A DNA stretch of 64,000 bases, from assembly GCF_023276405.1 (NCBI RefSeq), contig NZ_JALRMO010000001.1, forward strand, positions 3,906,001 through 3,970,000, read 5' to 3'. The stretch comes from Paenibacillus hamazuiensis (lineage in GTDB: Bacteria; Bacillota; Bacilli; Paenibacillales; NBRC-103111). The notes under the pieces were generated by a model. It was given only the letters and a program-made list of their open reading frames with translations, did no database searches and had not been told where the DNA came from. A program made the translations under genes and the position numbers. This document shows positions 26,685 through 35,267 of this stretch, in pieces; position 1 is the first letter of the stretch, and every line of letters begins with the position of its first letter.

Positions 26685-28076
26685 TTACCGGTCTAGCCTG
26701 CCTTGCTGCACCCGGACAAAATAATCGGGCGGGCCGACCTGCCCGCCCTTAAGCGCCAGCTCCAGCCCGTCCAGCGCCGGTTCTTCGGCAAAAGCGCGGC
26801 ACAGCGGGCCGCCGGGCACCAGCGGCGCGAGCAGCTCGAGCGCATAGATGCCGAGCTCCTTCACGATGTAGCCCGACGTATCGCCTCCCGCCACGAGCAG
26901 CCTACGCAGGCCGCAGCCTGCAGCAAGCCGCCGGGCGGCGCGGCCGAGACCGGCGCCGAGCAGCCGCCCGGACTCGGAGGCGGGGAGCCCGCGGGAGGCC
27001 AGCAGCTCGCGAAGCGGCCCGATCGTATCGTCGTCCGGACCGAGCGACGTGCAGACGACGACGCTGCGCCCGCTGCGCAGCGCCTCTTCCGCCTGCAGGA
27101 CGAGCCGCTCCTCGGCCTGCTGCACCCGGGCCGGGTCGGAGTGCGCGAGCTCCAGCACGGGCGCTTTCAGGAGGGCGAACCCCTGCCGCAGGCTGTGATC
27201 GATTTGCCCCGCCGTGACGGGCGAGCAGCTGCCCGAGATGACGAGCAGCTGCTCCGCGGGGCCGGGCTCGCGCGGGGAAGGGAAGCTATCGCCGATCAGC
27301 CCGGCGTCAATCCAATGTGCGGCGAGCGCGTATTCGACGCCGGAGGAGCCGGCCGCAAACAGCGGGCCCCGCTCCGCTTCCCGCCACAGCAGCCCGCCGA
27401 CTCTTTTCAGCAGCGCATCGTCCAGCACGTCGAACAGGATAATGCCGCAGCCTTCGCGGAGGCGCTCCTCGAGCCGCACCTGCATCGCCTCCGGCCCCGC
27501 TTGCTGATCAAGCACAGAGAGGAGGCCGATGCTCCGCTCCGTCTGCTTCGCCAGATGCAGGCGCAGGTCGGCTTCGTCCATCGGCGTTACGGGATGGCGC
27601 GACATGACCGGATGGCGATCAAGCCGATATATGCCGCCGATCGAGGCTGCGAAATGATGGCCGAACAGCGTGTAGCGCCCGAGCGCGGGAACTCCGGCCA
27701 GCACCGGAACGAACCGCTGCCGGCCGAATGCTTCGGCGCCGATGTCCACCGCTTTGCCGATGCTGCCGACGTGCGGCGACGAGTCGAAGGTCGAGCATAC
27801 TTTGTAATGCACGACCTTCGGTCCCAGCTCGCGCAGCGCTTCGAAGGCGGGGCGCAGCTCCCGCTCCATCTCCTCCGGTCCGAGCGAGCGGCTGACTCCC
27901 GCTACGCCGACGCACCGCACGTCCGGGAAACGCGCAGCAAGCAGCTCCGCGGAGGGCGGCGCCAGGAACAGCACCGTTTTCGCTCCGCTTTTGGCCAGCG
28001 CCTCCAGCGCGTCGGTCGAGCCGGTGAAGTCATCGCCGTAAAAGGCGAGCAGCAGCTGCGATTCCGTATCCCCCAC
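26685..28076 (-). CDS. DUF1537 four-carbon acid sugar kinase family protein (OiaK/OtnK-like)
   Basis: This is a 463-residue ATP-dependent kinase. The start is taken as the GTG at 28076, which has GGGGGAG six bases upstream and begins one base after the RuBisCO-like stop. The ATG 21 bases earlier overlaps that stop and has no site. The N-terminal domain begins LLLAFYGDDFTGSTDALEAL, with the conserved DDxTGxxD motif. The C-terminal nucleotide-binding domain has LLVAGGDTSGYIVKEL. Characterised members phosphorylate threonate, erythronate or 3-oxo-isoapionate. Pairing with a RuBisCO-like protein points towards the 3-oxo-isoapionate kinase branch, but the substrate is inference. Confidence 0.88.
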   Translation of the reverse strand: MGDTESQLLLAFYGDDFTGSTDALEALAKSGAKTVLFLAPPSAELLAARFPDVRCVGVAGVSRSLGPEEMERELRPAFEALRELGPKVVHYKVCSTFDSSPHVGSIGKAVDIGAEAFGRQRFVPVLAGVPALGRYTLFGHHFAASIGGIYRLDRHPVMSRHPVTPMDEADLRLHLAKQTERSIGLLSVLDQQAGPEAMQVRLEERLREGCGIILFDVLDDALLKRVGGLLWREAERGPLFAAGSSGVEYALAAHWIDAGLIGDSFPSPREPGPAEQLLVISGSCSPVTAGQIDHSLRQGFALLKAPVLELAHSDPARVQQAEERLVLQAEEALRSGRSVVVCTSLGPDDDTIGPLRELLASRGLPASESGRLLGAGLGRAARRLAAGCGLRRLLVAGGDTSGYIVKELGIYALELLAPLVPGGPLCRAFAEEPALDGLELALKGGQVGPPDYFVRVQQGRLDR

Positions 28077-28077
28077 C

Positions 28078-29361
28078 TTAAGCTCCCCCTTTTCCATGGA
28101 TACCGCCGAACTTCTCCATAGCACGCCGCAGCGCCGGATGCTCCCGCGCGTAATCCTCCAGCGATATGCCATTCATCGCCGCTTCCCACGCCAGCCTCAT
28201 GCTTTCCGCTCCCGCCGCCGCCCCGTCCGGATGCGCCAAAATGCCGCCGCCGGCCAAATGAATGACGTCGCACGTTTGCAGCGCCCGGTAGGACGGCTCC
28301 GCCGACAAGGCCGATTGCCCCGATGACAGCACCGGCATCGTCCCGTACCCTCCGAGCATCGGCGTCAAACACCCCCGCACGGAGCGGATGACCGACTCAT
28401 TGCTTTCATAAAACTTGCCGTTCAGCCCGTTCACGTGCAAATGATCCGCCCCGGCAAGCCGGCACAGCTTCTGGTAGGCGATAAAATCGATGCCGAGCAG
28501 CGGGCAGCGCGTCATGTAGCCGAACTGGTTGCGATGGCCGTGGATCGGCAGCTCGCTGTAGCTGTTCAGGTGAGCAAGGCCGGTGAACCCGATGCTGTTG
28601 ACGCTCGCCATTACACACGTGCCGCCATGCCGGACGACGATGTCGTGATGCCGCTTCATTTCATCGATATCGCCGGTGATGTTAAACGCGTACATGACCT
28701 TTTTCCCGGTCCGGTCGGCGATCCGCTCGATTTCCTCCATTACGGCGGGAACCTTTTTCTCGAGCGGGGCGAAGGGGGGATTTGCATTAAGCTCGTCGTC
28801 CTTAATAAAATCGAGCCCCGCCTCCGCCAGCTCCCGCACCATGACGCGCAGCTCCTCTACGGAAAGTCCGATGCTCGGCTTGACGATGGTGCCGATCAGC
28901 GGCCGCCCGTGTACGCCGGCGAGCCGCCTCGTTCCGGCGATGCCGAACTTCGGTCCGGGGTATTTGGCCGCAAACGAGGCTGACAGCTCCAGATCGGTGA
29001 GCCGCAGCCCGGAAAACTGCTGCAGCTCATACAAATTGCCGGCGACGGCGGACAGCAGGTTCGGCAGCGACGGCCCGAAGTTGTGCGTCGGAAACGCCAG
29101 CACAACTTCTCCCCTCCGGTAGCGGCCGCCGTTCCGGGGCGGCATCGCCCCCGGCAGCGACGGCGAGTCGACCTCGCCGAGCGGCCGGACGGCGACGATC
29201 CGCGCGCCGTGACGGCTGCGCAGCTCGTCGGTCTCCCCCGGCACCGCAGTGAAGGTGCCGGTTGACTGCTCGCCGGCCATCACCTCGGCGGCACGCTCCA
29301 GCTCGAGCGGCGTTTCGATCAAATACGTGGCGTATACTTCCTCGCGTAACTGCTCCGACAT
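28078..29361 (-). CDS. RuBisCO-like protein (form IV type)
   Basis: This is a 427-residue homologue of the RuBisCO large subunit. The start is the ATG at 29361 with GGAGGG six bases upstream. Active-site features are kept: K161 in KPSIGL, the K187-D-D-E190 metal and carbamate motif (FIKDDELNANP), a HGHRNQF segment like the RuBisCO His loop, and K316 in GLNGKFYES at the loop-6 position. It is therefore likely an active enolase, decarboxylase or transcarboxylase rather than CO2-fixing RuBisCO; no small subunit or phosphoribulokinase is near. Next to a DUF1537 kinase, the best precedents are OiaX and OiaT, which act on 3-oxo-isoapionate 4-phosphate. The methionine-salvage enolase MtnW is another homologue but no salvage genes are present. 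Confidence 0.9.
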   Translation of the reverse strand: MSEQLREEVYATYLIETPLELERAAEVMAGEQSTGTFTAVPGETDELRSRHGARIVAVRPLGEVDSPSLPGAMPPRNGGRYRRGEVVLAFPTHNFGPSLPNLLSAVAGNLYELQQFSGLRLTDLELSASFAAKYPGPKFGIAGTRRLAGVHGRPLIGTIVKPSIGLSVEELRVMVRELAEAGLDFIKDDELNANPPFAPLEKKVPAVMEEIERIADRTGKKVMYAFNITGDIDEMKRHHDIVVRHGGTCVMASVNSIGFTGLAHLNSYSELPIHGHRNQFGYMTRCPLLGIDFIAYQKLCRLAGADHLHVNGLNGKFYESNESVIRSVRGCLTPMLGGYGTMPVLSSGQSALSAEPSYRALQTCDVIHLAGGGILAHPDGAAAGAESMRLAWEAAMNGISLEDYAREHPALRRAMEKFGGIHGKGGA

Positions 29362-29378
29362 CACTGGCCCTCCCCCGC

Positions 29379-30044
29379 TCAAGCGCCGCCCCGCCCGAGC
29401 GCGGCTTTCACTGCCATAAGCCCGAGCCGCGGGCTGGACAGCACCGGCTTGCCCGTGCGCTCGGCCAGCGCCTGCTCCATCCGCGCCATCGAGCCCTGCG
29501 CGAGCACAAGCGCATCGCAGGAAGCGGCGGCCTTCTCCGCCGCTTCCGCGATGAGCCGGTCGTGCTCCTCCGGCTTGCCGCCGATCAGCGCCTGGTAAGC
29601 GCCGTCCGCGAGCCCCTCCGTCACCGAAACGGCTCGCCCCTGGGCCGACGCCTGCATGCGGATCAGCCGCACGGTCGGCGCCAGCGTGGACCGCAGCGTG
29701 GCGATGACGCCGATGCTCCCGTAGCGGCGCACCGCTTCGCCGGCCATGCTCTCGTCGATTTTGACGATCGGCACGTCGAACATCGGCCGGGCTATATCGA
29801 CCACCTCGCCGACCGACGAGCAGGTGTTGAGAATGACGTCGGCTCCCATATCCGCCGCCTGCCGGTAATACCCGACAAGGCGGCGCACGATCGCCTTGGT
29901 CACCGCGCCTTCGCGGTTCACATCGTGAATCAGACCGTCGTCGATGATGTTGACCAGCCGGCAGTCCGGCATCACTTCGTTAAATATGCTTTTCAGCGGA
30001 TCGGCCAATCCCTGGCCGGTATATACGGCGACTACCGTTTTCAT
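29379..30044 (-). CDS. Aspartate/glutamate racemase superfamily protein
   Basis: This 221-residue protein has the two-lobed racemase fold. It starts at ATG after AGGAGG. The first catalytic cysteine is present as C75 in ILNTCSSVGEV. At the position of the second catalytic cysteine (usually LGCTH) the sequence reads LVLAQGSMARM, so the usual two-Cys pair is incomplete; C176 lies eight residues earlier. It could be an isomerase or decarboxylase rather than a racemase, as in arylmalonate decarboxylase, where one Cys is also missing. It leads a tight three-gene operon with the RuBisCO-like protein and DUF1537 kinase, so it probably acts on the same acid sugar. Confidence 0.8.
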   Translation of the reverse strand: MKTVVAVYTGQGLADPLKSIFNEVMPDCRLVNIIDDGLIHDVNREGAVTKAIVRRLVGYYRQAADMGADVILNTCSSVGEVVDIARPMFDVPIVKIDESMAGEAVRRYGSIGVIATLRSTLAPTVRLIRMQASAQGRAVSVTEGLADGAYQALIGGKPEEHDRLIAEAAEKAAASCDALVLAQGSMARMEQALAERTGKPVLSSPRLGLMAVKAALGRGGA

Positions 30045-30136
30045 CGTCCGTTCCTCCTATCGCTTCTTCGTATCGTTTGCGCTGCTGCGCCGCCCCGGAG
30101 CGGCAGCGGGGTATTTTCCCGAACCCGCGCCGGAAA

Positions 30137-30318
30137 TAGCGCACCTCATATCCTCTATTAGCTTGCAATTTGGCTTCCGCGTAATAATAAAGGAACTATT
30201 TTCCTCTAAATCCGTGAAAAATGGCCGGCGGGACTAAAAAACCGTCAATTAGCGCATCTCAGTTCCGTTAACTTTTACCGGCAATCGAAAATCGGCAATT
30301 TAGAGCACCTCAGTTCCG
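30137..30318. repeat. Cluster of short palindromic intergenic elements, site 1
   Basis: The elements read AGCGCATCTCAGTTCC (30251-30266), GAGCACCTCAGTTCC (about 30304-30318), a variant TAGCGCACCTCATATCCTCTATTA (about 30137-30160), and a hairpin AAGGAACTATTTTCCTCT (about 30190). Similar elements recur at 42.6-42.9 and 63.25-63.44 kb. No gene is seen here. Confidence 0.7.
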
Positions 30319-30466
30319 CTATGAATGCCGCCTGGCCGCCGTCAACCACGCATACTTCGCTGCGAGCTCCACCTGGCCACCGTCAACCACGCGTGCTTCG
30401 CTGCGAGCTCCGCCCGACCGCCGTCAACCACGCGTGCTCCGCTATGAGCGCCGCCCGACCGCCGTG
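30317..30466. repeat. Tandem 41-bp repeat, about 3.6 copies
   Basis: The motif GTCAACCACG starts at 30341, 30382 and 30423, a constant 41-base period. Units run from CGCT at 30317, 30358, 30399 and 30440 (last one partial). The array ends at the stop of the GH127-like gene. Confidence 0.85.
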
Positions 30467-30467
30467 C

Positions 30468-32201
30468 TTACCAGTAAAACTCGCGTTCCAACCTGCGGTA
30501 ATCGCCGGCGCGCATCGGTGCCGTATCGAACACTTTGCGGTTGTTATAAAACGGATGGTACACGCCCTCCGGCGACAAATGAATCACGTCGTCGCCGCGC
30601 CACTTCGTAATAAATTCCTGCCCCATCGCCTTCTCCACCGTCTGCCGGTGGCTGAGCGGGAATGTCACCGTAATGCGCTCGCCTTCGCTCGCCTCTCCGA
30701 GCACGAGGAAGCGGTCTTTGACCCACATGCTCGGCTCTCCGCCCGACTGATGACGCACCGCATCGCCCCGCTCGCGCCGAACCTCGACTTTGGCGTAGCC
30801 CGCCCACTCGGGAATGCGCACCAACAGCCGCTTCAGCGGTTTGCGTACATCCAGCACGACCTTGCCCTCATGCGGCAGGTGGCTGTGTACGTCTAGCCAC
30901 TGCGAGCCGCGGTTGAGCAGGAAGTTGACGGATACCGTACCGTTTTCTTCGGTGACCGTATTGCTCCAGCCCATGAACAGCCCGCGCGTGCCGGACCCGA
31001 TGCAGCACGTCTGCAGGTCGCTCGTATGCCCGCGCCCGTGCGGCAGGTCGCAGCAAAAATCGTTCGGAGCCGAGTATCCGGCGAACGCGCCGCGCGTGCG
31101 CTCCGCTACGCGGTAGTATGTTTTCAAGCCGACATCGTCCTGCGATTTGTCGTCCAGATCCTCGACCCAGCTGAGGTCCAGCAGCTGCGACTCCGTCAAA
31201 TGGTTGCGCAGGAACCGCTCGACCACCGACCAATATTCCGTATAGCCGCTGCGCGCCAGCGTTATGCCCGTAGCGATCAGGTCGACAAGCGAGCACGTCT
31301 CGTGCTCGTACGCCTGCTCGTGCATGTCGCCCGGCGTCCAGCCGAACGAGGTGCACCAGGTAAGCGCCCAGTCGTAGCTTTTTTTCACAAAATGAATCAG
31401 CGACGCGTCATGCGTGTAGTAGCCGAAGCGGGCAAGCGCGTCGAGCGTGCCGATGCGTGTATGGAAATGGCCGCTTCGGTAAGCGAGTGCGTCGTTGAAG
31501 CTGCCGTCCGGATTAAACACGCCGCTGCGCCGCACGATCATCGCCGAGAAAAACTCACACAGCTCGAGCGCGTCCCCGTTGCCCGTGAGCTCATGGTACT
31601 TGAGCAGGGGCATCACCAGCCGCCCGCAAAATGCCGCCGGATCGGGAGCAAGCCGAAGCTGAACGGCGTTGGCCGACGGCCAGCCTCCGTATTTGTACTC
31701 CGAGTTCGGGTAATACCATACGTCGCGTTCTTTCACGGCGATGCGCTTCAGCGCCGCCACATGTTTGTCGGCCGCTTCTTTCACCTTGCGGTCGCCGGTC
31801 GACATATACCACGAGGTAAGCGCAAGAATAACCGCACGCTGGTCGATCATGTTCGCGTTCGGCTCCCAGTTCGTTTTCGGATTATTTTGCCGGTAGCTCA
31901 GCCCGTCATCCTTGAAAAAGCTGAGCAAATTGCTGCGGTACCGCTCCTCTACGTCCAGGCCGTCGGTCGCCCCGGTCATATGTCTGGCGAGCACGAGCGC
32001 ATCGACCATCCTGCCGTGGCTGGAGCCGTAGTCCCAGTCCCCATGCCGCATAAACGCCGGCTTCTCCATCAGATTGGCGCTAAAAAAAGGAATGCCTTCA
32101 TGATCGTCGTCGGCTATGCTGATAATCGCATTCAGCACGTGTCTCGCCCTATCCTCCAGCATCAGCGTGTCGGGTATCAGCTTTTGTCCGTTTTGACTCA
32201 T
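30468..32201 (-). CDS. GH127-like glycoside hydrolase (beta-L-arabinofuranosidase superfamily, cysteine type)
   Basis: This is a 577-residue cytoplasmic (alpha/alpha) barrel enzyme with a C-terminal beta-sandwich and no signal peptide. The E301-T-C303 motif (YEHETCSLVDLI) matches the GH127 Glu/Cys zinc site. The paired cysteines C383-C384 and C399-C400 (LQTCCIGSGTRG) resemble the Cys cluster that holds zinc and the catalytic thiolate. GH127/146 enzymes release beta-L-arabinofuranose. The exact family and sugar are uncertain because the Cys spacing is not identical to the founding enzyme. It closes the leftward transporter and regulator operon at 30-41 kb. A weak AAAGGAT site precedes its ATG. 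Confidence 0.75.
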   Translation of the reverse strand: MSQNGQKLIPDTLMLEDRARHVLNAIISIADDDHEGIPFFSANLMEKPAFMRHGDWDYGSSHGRMVDALVLARHMTGATDGLDVEERYRSNLLSFFKDDGLSYRQNNPKTNWEPNANMIDQRAVILALTSWYMSTGDRKVKEAADKHVAALKRIAVKERDVWYYPNSEYKYGGWPSANAVQLRLAPDPAAFCGRLVMPLLKYHELTGNGDALELCEFFSAMIVRRSGVFNPDGSFNDALAYRSGHFHTRIGTLDALARFGYYTHDASLIHFVKKSYDWALTWCTSFGWTPGDMHEQAYEHETCSLVDLIATGITLARSGYTEYWSVVERFLRNHLTESQLLDLSWVEDLDDKSQDDVGLKTYYRVAERTRGAFAGYSAPNDFCCDLPHGRGHTSDLQTCCIGSGTRGLFMGWSNTVTEENGTVSVNFLLNRGSQWLDVHSHLPHEGKVVLDVRKPLKRLLVRIPEWAGYAKVEVRRERGDAVRHQSGGEPSMWVKDRFLVLGEASEGERITVTFPLSHRQTVEKAMGQEFITKWRGDDVIHLSPEGVYHPFYNNRKVFDTAPMRAGDYRRLEREFYW

Positions 32202-32384
32202 CGTTTATCAAATCCTTTCTGTTTTCCGGGTTCTTTTGCCCTTCGCTTCCGTTTCGAACTCTTGCCACGGTTTGATTACCCGCTGCTACTCGTCTTCCTT
32301 CTCCCGTTCCGTCCCGCGCTCCCGCTTACGGCCAGCCTTCGGGCCCGACGGTTTTCGCCGTTCGTTTCCGTCCGGCTCGCCCCT

Positions 32385-33407
32385 TCAGCCGGTGCGGTGC
32401 TTGTATTCTCCCGGCGTCATGCCGACCGACCTTTTGAAAACCTGGCTGAAGTGGCGGTAATCCTCGTAGCCGACCAGATTCGATATTTCAAAATATTTGT
32501 AGTTCGTTCGCTCCAGCAGCTCCTTCGCCTTCCCGATGCGGCATTCCGTCACGAAGTCGCTGAACGTTTTTCCCGTTTCCTTTTTGAACAAACGGCTTAA
32601 ATAATCGGGATTGATATGGTATTTTCTGGCAAAATCACTGAGCGCAAGCGGCTTGTCATACTCGTTCATGATGTCCAGCACGATGCTTTCGACGATGCTC
32701 GGCTGACGCCGGCGCAGGTGCGGCCGTATCTCCGCGGCACTCACTCCGCCCGCTACCGCCCCGCCGCAGCCAAACTCGGAACCGTCTGGCCTGTTTGGCC
32801 CGGTTGTCCGGCCTGCCCCCGAACCGGCGGCATCGCCCAGCGCGGCGGACGCCGGTCTGCCAGTTTCGTCCGGTCCCACGGTCCAACCGTGCCCGCTGTG
32901 CGCGCCGCCGCCGGCCCCTGTCGTTCCGTCAAAACCGGCCTTGGCGAAGCCTTCAGAGCCGGGGTTGTCGACAGGGTTGTCCCCGCCCTTGTCACCCGCA
33001 CGCAAGCCGCTTGCCGCGGATATCCCGAAGCGGCGCCTCGCTTCCTCCGCCGCTTTTTGCAGCGTTTGCGCGAGCTCCGTTTTTTTGATCGGCTTGAGCA
33101 CGTAATCGAACGCCCCTTGCAGTATCGCTTCCCGCGTATACTCAAAATGCGAATACCCGCTGATCACGATCGCGATCATCTGCGGAAACCGCTCCTTGAG
33201 CAGCCGCAGCAGCTGTCTGCCGTCCATGCCGGGCATGCGCATGTCGATCAGCATGATGTGAGGCATAAGCTGCAGCGCGAGCGCATACGCATCTTCGCCG
33301 TCCGCCGCCTCGCCGGCCAGCTGCAGTCCATGCCGCTCCCAGTCGATCGCCTTGACGATGCCTTTGCGCACCCAAACCTCGTCGTCGACGACGATCACTT
33401 TGATCAT
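32385..33407 (-). CDS. AraC-type response regulator with Gly-rich linker
   Basis: This is a 340-residue YesN-type regulator starting at ATG after GGGAGGAGG. The receiver domain covers residues 1-125 with D8-D9-E10, phospho-acceptor D55 (IMLIDMRMPGMDG) and K105 in the YVLKP motif. A Gly/Ala/Pro-rich low-complexity linker spans about residues 135-225, in place of the long middle domain usual in this family. The AraC DNA-binding domain covers about 230-340 (HINPDYLSRLFKKETGK, LVGYEDYRHFSQVFKRSVG). It is separated from its likely kinase (36991-38838) by the three transporter genes it probably controls. Confidence 0.9.
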   Translation of the reverse strand: MIKVIVVDDEVWVRKGIVKAIDWERHGLQLAGEAADGEDAYALALQLMPHIMLIDMRMPGMDGRQLLRLLKERFPQMIAIVISGYSHFEYTREAILQGAFDYVLKPIKKTELAQTLQKAAEEARRRFGISAASGLRAGDKGGDNPVDNPGSEGFAKAGFDGTTGAGGGAHSGHGWTVGPDETGRPASAALGDAAGSGAGRTTGPNRPDGSEFGCGGAVAGGVSAAEIRPHLRRRQPSIVESIVLDIMNEYDKPLALSDFARKYHINPDYLSRLFKKETGKTFSDFVTECRIGKAKELLERTNYKYFEISNLVGYEDYRHFSQVFKRSVGMTPGEYKHRTG

Positions 33408-33553
33408 GAAAGGTCCTCCTCCCGAAATGAATCGAGCCGCCCATCAATTCATCGCCCAAATTTGCGGGAATTTTCCATTCGCAGGCGTGACCGGCTGCCG
33501 GCCCCTGCCCATAATTAACGGAGCTCTCACGCCTCGCCGCTTCGTTCCGCCAT

Positions 33554-34375
33554 TCAGCCTTTTAACGAACCGGCCGTGAGCCCCTCGATGATATATTTTT
33601 GCAGAAACAAATAAATGACCAGCACCGGGGAGATGACCATCACCATAAAAGCGAACACGAGCCCCCAATTTGTGTTGTATTGCGTCACGAAGCTGTATAC
33701 GGAAAGAATGATCGTCCATTTCGTGCTGTCGGTAATCAGGTAAAACGGCCCGAAAAAGTCGTTCCATACCGCCATCATGACGACGATCGTCACCGTGACG
33801 AGCACCGAGATGAGCAGCGGCAATACTATGGACACATACAGGCGGAAAAAGCCGCAGCCATCGATCACCGCCGATTCGTCCAGCTCCCGCGGCACCGACT
33901 TCATAAAACCCGTCAGCAGGAACACGGAGAACGGCAGCAGCACGGACGTATAATAAAGCACGATGCCCGGATACGTATTGTGAATGTGCAGGTCCATCAT
34001 CAGCTTGATCGTCGGAATGATCGACGCCGGTACGATCAGCCCCATGATGAACAGGTAATACACCGCGCGAAGCAGCCTGTCGTTTCGGCGCTGGATCACG
34101 AAGGCCGCCATCGAAGCGCATACGGCCACACTCAGCACAACCAGTCCGGAGATGAAAAAGCTGTTGAAAAAACCGCGGCCGATATGGGCGGCCTTCACCA
34201 CTTCCGCATAGTTGCCGAAAGCCCATTCGGTCGGCAGCGACAAGGAGAAAAGCGCGGCTTCGCGCACGTTTTTGACCGAGCCGATGCAGATCATCGCAAA
34301 TGGAACGATCACGCAGCAGGCCAGCAGCACCGCCGCAAGCTCAAGAAGGAGCCGCGAATAAGTCGCACGTTTCAC
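33554..34375 (-). CDS. CUT1 sugar ABC transporter permease (MalG/LplC type)
   Basis: This 273-residue protein has six transmembrane segments. The start is the GTG at 34375, overlapping the end of the preceding permease gene (ATGTGA), with GGGAG upstream. The EAA loop reads ELDESAVIDGCGFFRLYVSIVLPL, as in all MalG-family permeases. It forms a heterodimer with the protein from 34372-35244 and receives an oligosaccharide from the binding protein at 35268. No ATPase gene is present; CUT1 systems in this phylum usually share a common MsmX-type ATPase encoded elsewhere. Confidence 0.92.
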   Translation of the reverse strand: MKRATYSRLLLELAAVLLACCVIVPFAMICIGSVKNVREAALFSLSLPTEWAFGNYAEVVKAAHIGRGFFNSFFISGLVVLSVAVCASMAAFVIQRRNDRLLRAVYYLFIMGLIVPASIIPTIKLMMDLHIHNTYPGIVLYYTSVLLPFSVFLLTGFMKSVPRELDESAVIDGCGFFRLYVSIVLPLLISVLVTVTIVVMMAVWNDFFGPFYLITDSTKWTIILSVYSFVTQYNTNWGLVFAFMVMVISPVLVIYLFLQKYIIEGLTAGSLKG

Positions 34376-35244
34376 ATCTCCAGCTCCCTTCGCCGCAGCC
34401 CGACCAGAACGGGAATGCCGATCGCGGTGATCAGCAGGAACAGCACGACGTTCACGGCGGTGCCGTACCCGTAAATTCCCGAACTGAAGGCGCTCAGTAT
34501 ATACGTGTTAAACACCTGCGTCGCGTAACCCGGGCCGCCCCGGGTCAGCACCATCACCAGCTCGAACACCTTCATCGATCCGATGAGCGACAGCAGGAAA
34601 TTGACCGTGAACGACGGGGCGAGCAATGGGAAAATGATGTTTCTGAACCTTTGCCAAAAGCCGGCCCCATCGATTTGTGCCGCTTCCGTCAAATCTTTCG
34701 GAATGATTTGCAGCCCCGCCAGGTAAATGACCATCGCGAAGCCCGACAGCCGCCAAATGTCCGTGACGATGACGGAAAACATCGCATAGTTCGGATCGTT
34801 CAGCCAGTCCTGGGCCAGCGCACCCAGCCCGATCAGGCGCAGCGCCTCGTTGACGAGGCCGTGCTCAGGATGGTACAGCGCCGTGAAAATGTAGCCCGTG
34901 ATGATCGGGGCGATCACGTAGGGCAGGAAAAAAACGGTGCGCAGCACGTTTTGCAGCCGCAGCTTCGCGTTCAGCAGCATGGCCAGGCCGAGCCCGCAAA
35001 CGTTTTGCAGGATCGTTGCGAAGAAGGCGAAAACGATCGTATTTTTGAACGCGCCGATCATCTCTTCATCTGCGAACATTTTCCGGTAATTGTCCAGACC
35101 GATGAACGCAATTTCCTTCGCATGCAAATTCCAGTCGGTCATGCTGTAATAAAAGCCCATCAGCTTCGGCGTCACCGACAGCAGCGTGTAGATGAGCAGC
35201 GCGGGCAGAACGAAGTAGTAAGGGTATTTGAGCGATTTTACCAT
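34372..35244 (-). CDS. CUT1 sugar ABC transporter permease (MalF/LplB type)
   Basis: This 290-residue protein has six transmembrane helices (first at about residues 8-30) and the EAA loop DLTEAAQIDGAGFWQRFRNIIFPLL. It partners the permease at 33554-34375; the two genes overlap by four bases. It starts at ATG with GGGGA about ten bases upstream, 23 bases after the binding-protein gene. The substrate is not readable. Confidence 0.92.
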   Translation of the reverse strand: MVKSLKYPYYFVLPALLIYTLLSVTPKLMGFYYSMTDWNLHAKEIAFIGLDNYRKMFADEEMIGAFKNTIVFAFFATILQNVCGLGLAMLLNAKLRLQNVLRTVFFLPYVIAPIITGYIFTALYHPEHGLVNEALRLIGLGALAQDWLNDPNYAMFSVIVTDIWRLSGFAMVIYLAGLQIIPKDLTEAAQIDGAGFWQRFRNIIFPLLAPSFTVNFLLSLIGSMKVFELVMVLTRGGPGYATQVFNTYILSAFSSGIYGYGTAVNVVLFLLITAIGIPVLVGLRRRELEM

Positions 35245-35267
35245 GTCGTGAGTCCCCGTATCCCCGC

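Noticed and set aside
32202-32384. Riboswitch or small RNA in the gap before the GH127-like gene
   Set aside because: I saw no conserved riboswitch core, terminator or strong hairpin; it is only a Pro/Arg-coding-like GC-rich spacer.
33408-33553. Small gene between the regulator and permease genes
   Set aside because: Open frames here lack ribosome binding sites and overlap the ends of the flanking genes in the wrong frame.
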